The position numbers and the translations under genes were made by a program. From Colwellia psychrerythraea (GTDB taxonomy: Bacteria > Pseudomonadota > Gammaproteobacteria > Enterobacterales > Alteromonadaceae), in NCBI RefSeq assembly GCF_000764225.1, contig NZ_JQED01000007.1:124001-188000 (forward strand): a DNA stretch of 64,000 nt. Direction: 5' to 3'. Below, piece after piece: positions 29,535 to 38,434 of the stretch. Position 1 is the stretch's first letter; each line of letters begins with the position of its first letter. The notes below the pieces were generated by a model. That model was given only the letters and a program-made list of their open reading frames with translations, had not been told where the DNA came from and ran no database searches.

Positions 29535-30722
29535 ATGAAAGAAAAATTATTAGTAACGACGTTAGTACTTTGTTTAGTGGCGTGTAATGGTAATGAAGAT
29601 AAAAATACTACATCAACAACGAGCACAACCCCCACTACAGCAGTAACTGAACTAGCATCTGAATTAGATGAGAAATTTTTACTGCAAGTTAAGAAAACAA
29701 TGGATGTGGTTGAATCACAAAAACTTTGGCATGGGTATGATTATAAGTCTGTACCACAATATTTTATACGAAGAGAAAACGGTAAGCCTGTTACTGCTTT
29801 TGTGATTAACCCGCAAACGACGATAGATAATGCACAGCAACTTGGTAAAAACGAGTCGCAAGGACTTAATGTTCTGCAATATGAAGGCAGTATGCATAGT
29901 GCAAATGATAAGTTAAAAGCAGGTAATGACGCCTATGATTATGACTTTAAAATTGATGGTAAAGGCTATTATATTCAATCTTACTCACAAGGTGAGGTTG
30001 AGATTCTTGACCCGGTAATCACCAGTGCTTTTTCATTAGCCGTGCATGAAGTCTTTCATGCTTATCAAGGTAAAAACTTTAAAAATCCTCCACATTATGA
30101 ACAACTAGCTTTTGACAAGTTTGATACATATCCGCTGAATAATGAATTATTGTCGTTACAGCTTATGTTAATGGATACTTTAAAGGAATTTCCTGTGGAT
30201 GCCACATCACAAGAAGAAGTTAAAATAGCCCTTAAAAAATACTATGTGATTATTCATGAGATGCTTAAACGCGACCCTACTGCGCATAGTGGTTTTCAAA
30301 CAGGTTTAATTTATAAGCATGGTTTAGGTCAAGAGCTATATGAGGGAAGTGCATTGTATATAGATAAAATGGCCAGTAGAAAAGTATTAGAGGTGGCAAA
30401 AGACAGCAAGTTTATATTTCATATCCCCTTTGAAATGGATAAAGTTTCGGATGGATATGCTACTTTAAAGACTCAAAAAGATGTCATTGACTATTTTGCC
30501 TTCCAAGTATTTTATTATACTGGCGCCAATGCGATTTGGCTTCTTAATCAAGCAGGTTATGACTTGAAGGAGTTAGAAGGCGGGAGCTACCCCTATAATG
30601 CAGCAAAGGGATATTTAAAAATGTCAGAAGTAGAAGAAATGAATTTACTGGCAGAATTGAAACAAAGCATTCAATGGACACATGCACAAGCCGCAGCACT
30701 TCGTTATAATAGTTTACAATAA
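29535..30722 (+). CDS. Lipoprotein with zinc-metallopeptidase motif
   Basis: 395 residues from ATG 29535, which has AAGGA upstream; the frame is open to 29487, but the inner start alone gives a lipoprotein signal (LVAC, Cys17). HEVFH at 171-175 is a classical HExxH zinc site, and LYEGSALYID with E270 about 95 residues later supplies the likely third ligand with the EGxA pattern of gluzincins. A T/S/P linker (about 24-38) follows the lipid anchor. It is predicted to be an envelope protease; the substrate is unknown. A short hairpin follows the stop. Confidence 0.7.
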   Translation: MKEKLLVTTLVLCLVACNGNEDKNTTSTTSTTPTTAVTELASELDEKFLLQVKKTMDVVESQKLWHGYDYKSVPQYFIRRENGKPVTAFVINPQTTIDNAQQLGKNESQGLNVLQYEGSMHSANDKLKAGNDAYDYDFKIDGKGYYIQSYSQGEVEILDPVITSAFSLAVHEVFHAYQGKNFKNPPHYEQLAFDKFDTYPLNNELLSLQLMLMDTLKEFPVDATSQEEVKIALKKYYVIIHEMLKRDPTAHSGFQTGLIYKHGLGQELYEGSALYIDKMASRKVLEVAKDSKFIFHIPFEMDKVSDGYATLKTQKDVIDYFAFQVFYYTGANAIWLLNQAGYDLKELEGGSYPYNAAKGYLKMSEVEEMNLLAELKQSIQWTHAQAAALRYNSLQ

Positions 30723-30734
30723 CCAGCTGAATTT

Positions 30735-30754
30735 AAGAGGGTTAACCCCTCTTT
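30735..30754 (+). terminator. Stem-loop after the metallopeptidase gene
   Basis: AAGAGGG / CCCTCTT with a 5-base loop, followed by a T/C-rich stretch (TTTCTCTT). Its T-run is modest, so read-through into the two-component genes is possible. Confidence 0.55.
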
Positions 30755-30820
30755 CTCTTAGTTAAATCTGTCTTTAAACACAGATGTTGATATTCCATAA
30801 ATTAAAGAACTTAAAACATA

Positions 30821-31507
30821 ATGACCAAGACTAAAATTCTCATCATTGAAGATGATGCTGAGATATCTCGATTAACGGCAATGTATTTGGAAGCGGAAGG
30901 TTTTGATACTCGTATCATTGATGATGGCCTCGCTGCACAGACGGCAATAAAAAATTATGTCCCTGATTTAGTTATTTTAGACTTGATGTTACCTGGTTTG
31001 TCAGGCATCGAAATATGCAAACAATCGAGAGCTTTTTATTGTGGTCCTATTTTAATCTTAACCGCCTGTGATGATGATGTGAGTGAAGTCAGTTTACTCA
31101 AGTTAGGGGCCGACGACTTTTTAACCAAACCCCTAAAGCCTCATGTACTTGTTGCTCGCATAGAAGCATTGATGCGAAGAGTTACACCGACTGAAGTAAA
31201 ACAGGAAAAGAGCAAACACAGTAGACTTACCATTGATCTTGACCGACAAACAGTAACTTTTGATGGTGCAGTATTGAGTTTAACTGGGGCTGAGTTTGAG
31301 ATGTTAGTGCTATTGAATAACAGTATGGGAACCCCTGTATCTAGGGAAGATTGCTGTCAAGCGCTAAGAGGTCTCGAACATGACTTTAACGATAGATCAA
31401 TTGATATGCGAATTAGTGGCTTACGTAAAAAAATTCATGATGATCAAATGCCCTATAAAATCATCACCACAGTAAGAAATAAAGGTTATATGTTACTTAA
31501 TGGTTAG
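30821..31507 (+). CDS. OmpR-family response regulator (CpxR/RstA-like)
   Basis: 228 residues: a receiver with acidic pocket IIEDDAE, phospho-acceptor D54 (VILDLMLPGL) and K in DDFLTKPLKP, then a winged-helix domain ending SIDMRISGLRKKIHDDQ and TVRNKGYMLL. TRKxxDMRISGLRKK-type helices occur in RstA and CpxR. It overlaps the kinase by 8 bases. CTTAC-N5-CTTAC sites upstream of the two neighbouring secreted-protein genes have the spacing this family uses, so they are candidate targets (inference). Confidence 0.85.
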   Translation: MTKTKILIIEDDAEISRLTAMYLEAEGFDTRIIDDGLAAQTAIKNYVPDLVILDLMLPGLSGIEICKQSRAFYCGPILILTACDDDVSEVSLLKLGADDFLTKPLKPHVLVARIEALMRRVTPTEVKQEKSKHSRLTIDLDRQTVTFDGAVLSLTGAEFEMLVLLNNSMGTPVSREDCCQALRGLEHDFNDRSIDMRISGLRKKIHDDQMPYKIITTVRNKGYMLLNG

Positions 31508-32903
31508 ACTACAATCTCTTTCTTTGTTTACACGTTTATACCTCAATATTGCTATTGCAGTGATTATTAGTGGTACTTTAGCCCTTATTGTTATTGATAA
31601 ATGGGATCGCCAAAACGAAATTGATGAGTTTGTTTTCTTCACAGACTATGTGTACGCAGACCTTTTAAAGCAAGGTGAAATAAAACCTAATGATAAGCAG
31701 CAAAAGATAAATCAGAGTCAAAATATAATCGACGTACTGTCGATGAGTTGGCAAATAGTGTCAAGGGACACATCTCCTTGTGATGGTTGTGAGTTGGTAG
31801 GGCGCTCAGGAAAGGTAGATGTTTATGGTAATGATTTAGAACAGTTTATGGCTGTTTATATTCTCCCTAAATCTAATACTTGGCTGCTTATAGGTGATTT
31901 AGAAACGGAGACAGTCATACTTGATGAAACTGAAGGTCTACTATACCCAGAACAATATGCTGAGCAATACCAAGATGAAGACTTAGAACAGGAAGAGCTT
32001 TCATTTGATGAAATAGCACCAATGTTGTTGTTAAGTATCGTATTAATTACCATCGCAAGCACCATTTACTGGCCAATTAGATCATTACAAAATCAAATTG
32101 AAAAATTGATAAAAATTCAACATCAATTTGGTGCGGGTGATATGAATATTAAAGCAGAAGAGAAGTTAGCTAAACCCTTAAATGAGCTAGCCTCAAGTTT
32201 TAATGTTATGGCAAGTTCGATTAAAGATACTGTGAATGAAAACCAGCTGTTTGCTCAGGCGGTGCCGCATGAAGTACGAACACCTTTAAGTCGAATTCAA
32301 CTAGCAACAGGCTTGCTTAGAAAAAGCAATGAAAGTAAACAGGCAACTGAATTATTAGACAATATCGATACTTATATTGGAGATATTAATGAATTGATCA
32401 GTCAGGTGGTGGCTTTTTCTCGTTTAAATTCAACTAACGACGAAGGTGAATTTGAACTTTATCAATCCATTGAGCTTTCTGGTTTTATTGACTCTAGAAT
32501 AAAAGCGATTAAATGCGAAGAGAAACTAACGGTAATTCGACACATAGATATGTCACTCGAAATAACAACGAATCCTGTTTATCTTCGGCTGCTAGTTGAT
32601 AACCTATTAAAAAATGCCTGCATCCACGCTAACGCTCAAATAACTATTTCAGTGAGTATAATCAAGGGACAACTTGAACTTGCCATAGAAGATGACGGCG
32701 AGGGGATTCCTAAAGAATCTTTTGATACTATATTTATGCCTTTTTCTCGTTTAGATGTAAGTCGGAGCCGAAAAACTGGTGGGCTAGGCCTAGGTTTAGC
32801 CATATCGAAAGCGGCTTGTAAAAGAATGAATAGTGAACTCACTGTCGAAAATAGTCAAACGAGTGGAGCTAAGTTCACTTGCCGTTTTTCTAATGCTGTT
32901 TGA
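31500..32903 (+). CDS. RstB/CpxA-like sensor histidine kinase
   Basis: 467 residues: TM1 at 14-32, periplasmic domain 33-172, TM2 173-190, HAMP 191-245, H-box AVPHEVRTPLSR (H257), and ATPase motifs NLLKNAC, DDGEGIP and GGLGLGLAI. The sensor domain has a CDGC pair (C94, C97) and an acidic stretch before TM2 (EQYAEQYQDEDLEQEE, 151-166). These features suggest thiol or divalent-cation sensing, but that is inference. It forms a kinase-regulator pair with the overlapping upstream gene. Confidence 0.85.
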   Translation: MVRLQSLSLFTRLYLNIAIAVIISGTLALIVIDKWDRQNEIDEFVFFTDYVYADLLKQGEIKPNDKQQKINQSQNIIDVLSMSWQIVSRDTSPCDGCELVGRSGKVDVYGNDLEQFMAVYILPKSNTWLLIGDLETETVILDETEGLLYPEQYAEQYQDEDLEQEELSFDEIAPMLLLSIVLITIASTIYWPIRSLQNQIEKLIKIQHQFGAGDMNIKAEEKLAKPLNELASSFNVMASSIKDTVNENQLFAQAVPHEVRTPLSRIQLATGLLRKSNESKQATELLDNIDTYIGDINELISQVVAFSRLNSTNDEGEFELYQSIELSGFIDSRIKAIKCEEKLTVIRHIDMSLEITTNPVYLRLLVDNLLKNACIHANAQITISVSIIKGQLELAIEDDGEGIPKESFDTIFMPFSRLDVSRSRKTGGLGLGLAISKAACKRMNSELTVENSQTSGAKFTCRFSNAV

Positions 32904-33428
32904 ACAGATCAACAAAGTTCTTAAGCAGACTATAGTACCGCGATATTTATTGTCATAGACCATATAAAAAGTACTTCCAACGGATATTGATTTTATTGAC
33001 CCTGCCATCAATTATTAACTAGCCCTAATTGCCGCGTAAAAATAATTAACTCAGGAGAAACATTCTGTTAACATCGCTTTGCTTCTTGAATGAAGGTGGT
33101 GAGATAACTCGACAGATTAGCCTAGATAATAAGTTTAAACACTGGAAAATAAGACTCTACACTGAGTATTTTATTCGTATCCAAGTGATAGCTACTCGCT
33201 ATTCATGTGCTATGCCCCTAAATAACTTTCGTTACAGCAAATATAAAGTGCTTACCAACTAAGCACTATTTGTGATTCTCAACTAACAGATGATTTTGAA
33301 TATGATACTTACACAGACTTACAAACGACGATTTCCTCTTACATTAGCTTACTTTGTAAGTGCCCTCTAACTGCTAACCTTCACGAGTACCTTTTACCAG
33401 AACGGTAATGTTTTTTGGAGTAAACTTA
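32904..33428. other. Intergenic region upstream of the serine protease
   Basis: 525 bases with no supported gene. It contains a hairpin at 33247-33267 (AGTGCTTA / TAAGCACT) and the CTTAC lattice at 33308-33352. Confidence 0.5.
33308..33352 (+). promoter_or_regulatory. CTTAC direct-repeat lattice upstream of the serine protease
   Basis: CTTAC at 33308, 33318, 33338 and 33348, spaced 10, 20 and 10 bases, so all on one 10-bp lattice (three are followed by A: CTTACA). The same pentamer at 10-bp period precedes the lipoprotein gene at 27566. It lies 77-121 bases before ATG 33429. Candidate binding site for the OmpR-family regulator encoded between the two genes. Confidence 0.6.
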
Positions 33429-35411
33429 ATGAAATTTAATAACTTTGTCATCGCGTTTGTTAGCACAGCTATCACTCTTTATAGCCAAGCCAGTTCAGCA
33501 GCACCTTCTTCTGGCTCAGGTGAACAAATAAAGAGAAGCACATCACAACGAATTATCAATGGTGTAGAAGCAAAAAAAGACGATTACCCATTTATTACTG
33601 GCTTAATTGCTTCATCGACTAGAGAAGGCGGCGAAATATCACCCTTTTGTGGCGCTTCTTTTATTGGTGGTCATTATATATTAACGGCATCACATTGTGT
33701 TGATGGCTCTATCGCTTCAGACATCGATGTGGTTGTTGGCGAACACGATCTTAAAGACCGAACTACTGGAGTTCGTTATAAAGTCGCGCAAATATATATG
33801 CATGAAGGTTATGACTCTGTTGCTACTAACAATGATATAGCAATACTTGAATTAGAAACCGCCATTACCAATGTAACACCGATTAAACCCTTAACAGTAG
33901 AGCTTGAATCATTGTTAAATACTGGCGACCTATTAACGGTAATGGGCTGGGGGAATTTATCAGTTGAAGACCAGTCATTTCCTACTGTTTTGCAAGAGGT
34001 TGATGTTGCGCTATACGACCGAGCTGAGTGTAATACTGCCTATGGTGGTGGGCTGACTGAGCAAATGCTTTGTGCTGGTTTTGCCGCAGGAGGTAAAGAT
34101 TCTTGTCAAGGTGATAGTGGTGGCCCGTTAGTGATAAACAAAAACGGAGAGTGGTATCAGGCTGGCGTAGTTAGTTTTGGCGAAGGCTGCGCAGTACCAG
34201 GTTTTCCTGGGGTGTATGCTCGTGTTTCGCAGTTCCTTGATTGGATAAAACAAAAGAAAGCCGGCGTATCCTATCAACAAAAGCCTAATCTTGGTTATGT
34301 TGAGAATGGTTATGAAGATACCACGATTTTGAAATTTAAGAATTTAAGCGCCATAGAATATACGATTACAGATATTCAGTTTACCGACTTAAAAAATGTT
34401 GCTCAACCGACGATCGAGTCAAATAATTGTAATAGCACAGCACTAAAACAAAATGAGAGTTGTGAGTTTAGCGTTAAAGTTACCAGCAGCCAATTAGGTC
34501 AAGGTGGCTTTAACATCAGCGTTAGCACTACTCACCCAGAAAATAGCCTTGCTGAGCAATTCTTCTCTATTAATGCTCTTGAAAAATCAACTTTAGACAT
34601 GCAAACATTGCTCGATATTAATAATGACAATGTTGAATGGTACTCTGGCGGAGATGCTGTATGGCAAGCGCAAACGACTAAGGTACTCAGAGGTGAGAAT
34701 GCTGTTGCATCGGGTGACATAATCAATGCTCAGAATTCGGTACTGCTAGCGATTATTAAAAATCCTGACGTTAATAATTTTTCTTTTCATTATTTAGTTC
34801 AAGCTGAAGAAGGATATGATGGTTTAAAAATAGCGCTTAATGGCCACAATACGGGATTTTTCGCTACGGGCATAACACAAGAAATATTTAGAGAAGAAAA
34901 AATTGCGTTAACAGAAGGCACTGATCGAATCGCTTTTATCTTTTCAAAAGATGAGAGTGATGATGGTGCTGAAGTCGGGCTTAACAAAGCCTATATTGAT
35001 TTTGTGAGCACTAATACATCGAACACCGCACCTGTCATTAATTTATCTCAGGCAGTCTATGCAGTAAATACTCAAAAAGAAGTATTATTAGATGCGTCGA
35101 AAAGTACAGATAAAGAGGGTAACTCTCTTACTTATAAATGGGAGTTAGTTGGCGATAAACTTGGCGCTGTACTTAAAAATGCAAATTTGGCCCAAGCAAC
35201 GTTTGTGGCAGGTGATAAAGCAGGTAAAGTTACCTTTAAAGTTATTGTGACAGATCAACAGGGCGCTACTTCAAGTAAAGTGGGAAGCGTAACTATCACA
35301 AAAGATACTACTGTGGTTAAAGCAGCTGCAGAAACGAAAAAGAGTGGCGGAGCAGGTGGGTTTTTACTGCTATTCTCATTGTTATTTTTACCGCTGAGAA
35401 GTCGTAAGTAG
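33429..35411 (+). CDS. Secreted trypsin-like serine protease with GlyGly-CTERM anchor
   Basis: 660 residues from ATG 33429 (GGAG eight bases upstream; an in-frame start at 33408 is less likely). A signal peptide is followed by a zymogen-type junction (QR/IINGVEA, cleaving after R41) and a chymotrypsin fold with H89 (TASHC), D136 (NNDIAIL) and S230 (GDSGGP). D224, six before the serine, predicts cleavage after Arg/Lys. An Ig/CARDB-like domain, a middle domain (about 385-530) and a PKD-like domain (about 535-625) follow. The tail [21 protein letters not shown] is a GlyGly-CTERM signal, usually processed by rhombosortase after type II secretion. Confidence 0.9.
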   Translation: MKFNNFVIAFVSTAITLYSQASSAAPSSGSGEQIKRSTSQRIINGVEAKKDDYPFITGLIASSTREGGEISPFCGASFIGGHYILTASHCVDGSIASDIDVVVGEHDLKDRTTGVRYKVAQIYMHEGYDSVATNNDIAILELETAITNVTPIKPLTVELESLLNTGDLLTVMGWGNLSVEDQSFPTVLQEVDVALYDRAECNTAYGGGLTEQMLCAGFAAGGKDSCQGDSGGPLVINKNGEWYQAGVVSFGEGCAVPGFPGVYARVSQFLDWIKQKKAGVSYQQKPNLGYVENGYEDTTILKFKNLSAIEYTITDIQFTDLKNVAQPTIESNNCNSTALKQNESCEFSVKVTSSQLGQGGFNISVSTTHPENSLAEQFFSINALEKSTLDMQTLLDINNDNVEWYSGGDAVWQAQTTKVLRGENAVASGDIINAQNSVLLAIIKNPDVNNFSFHYLVQAEEGYDGLKIALNGHNTGFFATGITQEIFREEKIALTEGTDRIAFIFSKDESDDGAEVGLNKAYIDFVSTNTSNTAPVINLSQAVYAVNTQKEVLLDASKSTDKEGNSLTYKWELVGDKLGAVLKNANLAQATFVAGDKAGKVTFKVIVTDQQGATSSKVGSVTITKDTTVVKAAAETKKSGGAGGFLLLFSLLFLPLRSRK

Positions 35412-35467
35412 TAATCTTTTATTGAGTGATTTTGTCTCACTCATTTATGTTTTTATTAAGGGAAGTT

Positions 35468-35872
35468 ATGAGTCAATCAATCAAGTCTATTCAAGTCATG
35501 CTTATGTTACTGCTCATTATGGCTACCTCAGCTTGTTCAGCGCTATCAACAGAAGAAAAGAAAGAGAATTTAACCACGCACGATAATTCTCTTGAAGTTA
35601 TATATGGTTTTGATGTCAAAACAGATGGTTTATGGTTTTTAGTGAAGTCTAATGGTTGTACTAGCAAAAAAAACTTTAACTTAACCGTTAAACGCATAGA
35701 TAATGATACTGCACAAGCCAGTCTTTTTCGTACAAAACGTGATTTATGCCGGGGGTTACCTCGATTAGTAAGTATTAAAATGCCAATAAACGATAGCAAT
35801 ATTACGGGCAAGCACTTTACCGCACGTAACCCATTTTCGCATAAACCAGTAAGTAAAAAGAAAAAGATGTAA
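35468..35872 (+). CDS. Small lipoprotein, unknown function
   Basis: 134 residues from ATG 35468 (AAGGGAAG directly upstream); an in-frame ATG at 35426 is less likely. ATSAC gives a lipobox with Cys23. The rest is a compact domain with two further cysteines (SNGCTSKKNF, RDLCRG) that could pair, and a lysine-rich tail (KKKKM). It lies 56 bases after the protease gene on the same strand and could be co-transcribed with it. I do not recognise the family. Confidence 0.6.
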   Translation: MSQSIKSIQVMLMLLLIMATSACSALSTEEKKENLTTHDNSLEVIYGFDVKTDGLWFLVKSNGCTSKKNFNLTVKRIDNDTAQASLFRTKRDLCRGLPRLVSIKMPINDSNITGKHFTARNPFSHKPVSKKKKM

Positions 35873-36228
35873 ATAACCTGAGCTCTGCTTAATAAATGTT
35901 TCACTAGCAGCTATTTTTACTGACTTCTGCGTTAAATTCACTTGCAATAGGCTAGCTATTGACGCGCAAATTTACCTTGAATTAAGAAAAACTATCAAGC
36001 TATCGAAAGTGAAATAATTTAAGGTATATGTTTCAAAGCATTAACTATCTCTTAAACAGAGTTCAGGTTAAATAGCATAATTGAAGTTCCCTTATAACCA
36101 GTCATATATAGTTATGAGGGAACTGATAATCTCAATAAAACGCTGACAAGGCGATATTCTTATTGTTATTGGAAGTAGCCATTTTTATGGCCATACTTTA
36201 TGCTATAGACAATTCAATAGGAGGTAAT
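35873..36228. other. Intergenic region with a long hairpin
   Basis: It contains a 14-bp stem-loop at 36085-36124 (AGTTCCCTTATAAC / GTTATGAGGGAACT, one G-U pair, 12-base loop). There is no T-run and no reading frame. Confidence 0.5.
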
Positions 36229-36525
36229 ATGGATATAGAGCAAAAAGATAAAGGAGTGATAGCAGTACTTCTTAAACGCTTTGAGCATGAACGCTACCCA
36301 AGAATTAAACAGCTCGAAGAGAAAGTTGATAAGGGTGCTGTGCTCGACCAATATGATCTAAGCTACCTAGAGCAGGTATTAATGGACACCCACCAAGTGA
36401 TTGCCATTGTAACTCGACATCCTGAGTATGGGTCATTGGCTAAAGAGACGTTGCTGATGTATGAAGATATCATGACTAAATCTCAACAAAATAGTAAAAA
36501 ATCTCATAAAACTACGGATTGCTAA
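36229..36525 (+). CDS. Small conserved-looking cytoplasmic protein
   Basis: 98 residues from ATG 36229, which follows the strong Shine-Dalgarno AGGAGGTAAT; the frame extends to 36163 but the upstream part is unlikely to be translated. The sequence is helical and charged (GVIAVLLKRFEHERYPRIK, LSYLEQVLMDTHQVI) with no signal or membrane segment. I do not recognise the family. It stands alone, about 100 bases after a strong hairpin and convergent with the TerB-like gene. Confidence 0.6.
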   Translation: MDIEQKDKGVIAVLLKRFEHERYPRIKQLEEKVDKGAVLDQYDLSYLEQVLMDTHQVIAIVTRHPEYGSLAKETLLMYEDIMTKSQQNSKKSHKTTDC

Positions 36526-36762
36526 TATCATTTCGATTTATATTCGTGCTCTTGATTACCTAAAAATAATGCGCCTGAGTTCGATATACTCATAGGGGAC
36601 ATTATGGCAAAAAAAGTCATAAAATCGGTAGTGCATTCTCTTATAATAAAATCGTTAAATTTGATTTCATTCATAAGTATATTGCAGGTTGGTTAATAGA
36701 ACGGCGTCAACCAACTTATGACTGAGTCGTTATTTTTGATCTGATTAAAAGTATAATAGCCA

Positions 36763-37215
36763 TTAAGAGTTTAACTCCAATACTTCTAATTTTGTTTTAA
36801 TAAAGTCACTGTGATCTACATGAAGCAAATCTGAAATATTTCGAATAGCATGTTCTTCATACATACAGATTTCTTGATCGGCTAAGGCTACTTGCCACAG
36901 CGTTTTTACCAGTTGAATGCGTTGTGGCGCACTATAATGTTCATTAATTAACTTAACAAAGGGATAAAGCGAGGTAACATCTTCACCTTGAGCGGTTGCA
37001 TGCTCAACCAGCGAATCAAGCTTTTGTCCGGATAAATGAAAGGATTTTCCAAGTGCCTCTTTCATCGCCTGCTGCTCTACAGATGACTTTTCTAAACTTG
37101 CTCTATTCACTTCTATGAGCAAGGTAGCCGCAGCTAACTGAATCCTATCTTGGGTATCTACTTGGTTTTCAATGTTTAGTTCTTGGCTAAAGAAGCTCTT
37201 AAGTTTTGCTAACAT
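36763..37215 (-). CDS. TerB-like protein
   Basis: 150 residues, all helical. LAAATLLIEVNRASLEKSS and VALADQEICMYEEHAIRNISDLLHVDHSDF match the TerB fold, in which the acidic D-x-E...E-E positions bind metal; relatives are linked to tellurite or envelope stress. The start codon is at 37215. Three ATTTRTAAC repeats lie 105-136 bases upstream, in the region shared with the divergent cytochrome c peroxidase. Confidence 0.75.
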   Translation of the reverse strand: MLAKLKSFFSQELNIENQVDTQDRIQLAAATLLIEVNRASLEKSSVEQQAMKEALGKSFHLSGQKLDSLVEHATAQGEDVTSLYPFVKLINEHYSAPQRIQLVKTLWQVALADQEICMYEEHAIRNISDLLHVDHSDFIKTKLEVLELNS

Positions 37216-37320
37216 ATTTATGCCTTAATTTGCTGGAAACCTACACGAGACTCTTCACTTTATTGCTCAGTCGATGTTATTCCCAACTTCTTAAAAGAGT
37301 AAACAATGATTCTAATATTA

Positions 37321-37351
37321 ATTTATAACTAATTTATAACTGATTTGTAAC
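37321..37351. promoter_or_regulatory. Triple ATTTRTAAC repeat, 11-bp period
   Basis: ATTTATAAC at 37321-37329 and 37332-37340, ATTTGTAAC at 37343-37351. On the other strand they read GTTAYAAAT three times. Direct repeats one helical turn apart suggest cooperative binding of a response regulator; E. coli RstA boxes contain GTTACA. They lie between the divergent TerB-like and cytochrome c peroxidase genes. Confidence 0.5.
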
Positions 37352-37379
37352 AAATTTTGAAATTTAATTAATCATCATT

Positions 37380-38426
37380 GTGTCTTTTACAAAGACTAAT
37401 GTATTGAGGAAAGTGATTTTGAATAAATCAACCATAAATAAAAGCGTTATAAAAAGTATTTATGTTGCAGTGTTTTTGTTTTGTTGTTCAGCGTTTGCCA
37501 GTGATTGGCAGGCATTGTATAAACGGCCAACGAGTATTCCGTTTCCAAGTGATAATCTTTATTCTACTGAGAAAGCAGCATTAGGAAAGATGTTGTTTTT
37601 TGATCCTCGTCTAAGTCAAAATTTTAATATGACTTGTGCTACTTGCCATAACCCTAGTTTTGGCTGGGAAGATGCAACAAAAACCTCAATTGGTAGCCAA
37701 AATACCTCTTTATCAAGACATTCACCGACGATTATTAATATGGCGTGGGGTAATTCCTTTTTTTGGGATGGCCGCGCTAAAACGCTAGAAGCTCAAGCTC
37801 AAGGCCCGATAGAAAGCAAAGTAGAGATGAACATATCACTAGATACTGTGGTCAAGCGTCTTTCGAAAGTGCCTCAATATACCGAATGGTTTAAGCGGGT
37901 TTTTGGCTCTTCTGGAATTTCCGGTGATAATATTCGTAAAGCAATAGCAACCTATGAACGCACTCTTGTGTCTGGTTTGGCGCCATTTGATCAATGGATA
38001 GAGGGTGATGATAATGCTATATCTAACTCAGCCAAACGTGGATTTACCTTATTTAATGGTAAAGCTAATTGCGCAGCTTGCCATCAAGGCTGGAATTTTA
38101 CTGATAATCAATTTCATGATGTAGGATTATCAGGGACCGATTTAGGCTTAGGTGCACTAACTAAAAAATCAAAAGATAATTTCTCTTTTAAAACACCTGG
38201 TTTACGTAATATTGGGCAACGTGCACCTTATATGCATGATGGCCGTTTTGAATCATTAAGTATGGTAATAGTTCACTATGTTGGTGGAATTATCGATAGA
38301 AAAAGCCGTTCAGATAAACTAAAAACAATCATGCTAACAGCTCAAGAAGTTAATGATTTGGAAGCCTTTTTATTAACGTTAACGGGTGAAGATACACCGG
38401 TAACTTTGCCCCTTTTACCTTACTAG
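37380..38426 (+). CDS. Dihaem cytochrome c peroxidase family protein
   Basis: 348 residues from GTG 37380; a TTG at 37419 has GAGG about ten bases upstream and would give a 335-residue product with a shorter signal region, so the start is uncertain. A hydrophobic export signal ([12 protein letters not shown]) is followed by two haem c sites, CATCH and CAACH, and by [32 protein letters not shown], typical of the CCP/MauG group. It reduces peroxide in the periplasm or oxidises a protein partner. The chemoreceptor gene starts eight bases downstream. Confidence 0.88.
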   Translation: MSFTKTNVLRKVILNKSTINKSVIKSIYVAVFLFCCSAFASDWQALYKRPTSIPFPSDNLYSTEKAALGKMLFFDPRLSQNFNMTCATCHNPSFGWEDATKTSIGSQNTSLSRHSPTIINMAWGNSFFWDGRAKTLEAQAQGPIESKVEMNISLDTVVKRLSKVPQYTEWFKRVFGSSGISGDNIRKAIATYERTLVSGLAPFDQWIEGDDNAISNSAKRGFTLFNGKANCAACHQGWNFTDNQFHDVGLSGTDLGLGALTKKSKDNFSFKTPGLRNIGQRAPYMHDGRFESLSMVIVHYVGGIIDRKSRSDKLKTIMLTAQEVNDLEAFLLTLTGEDTPVTLPLLPY

Positions 38427-38434
38427 GAATAGAA

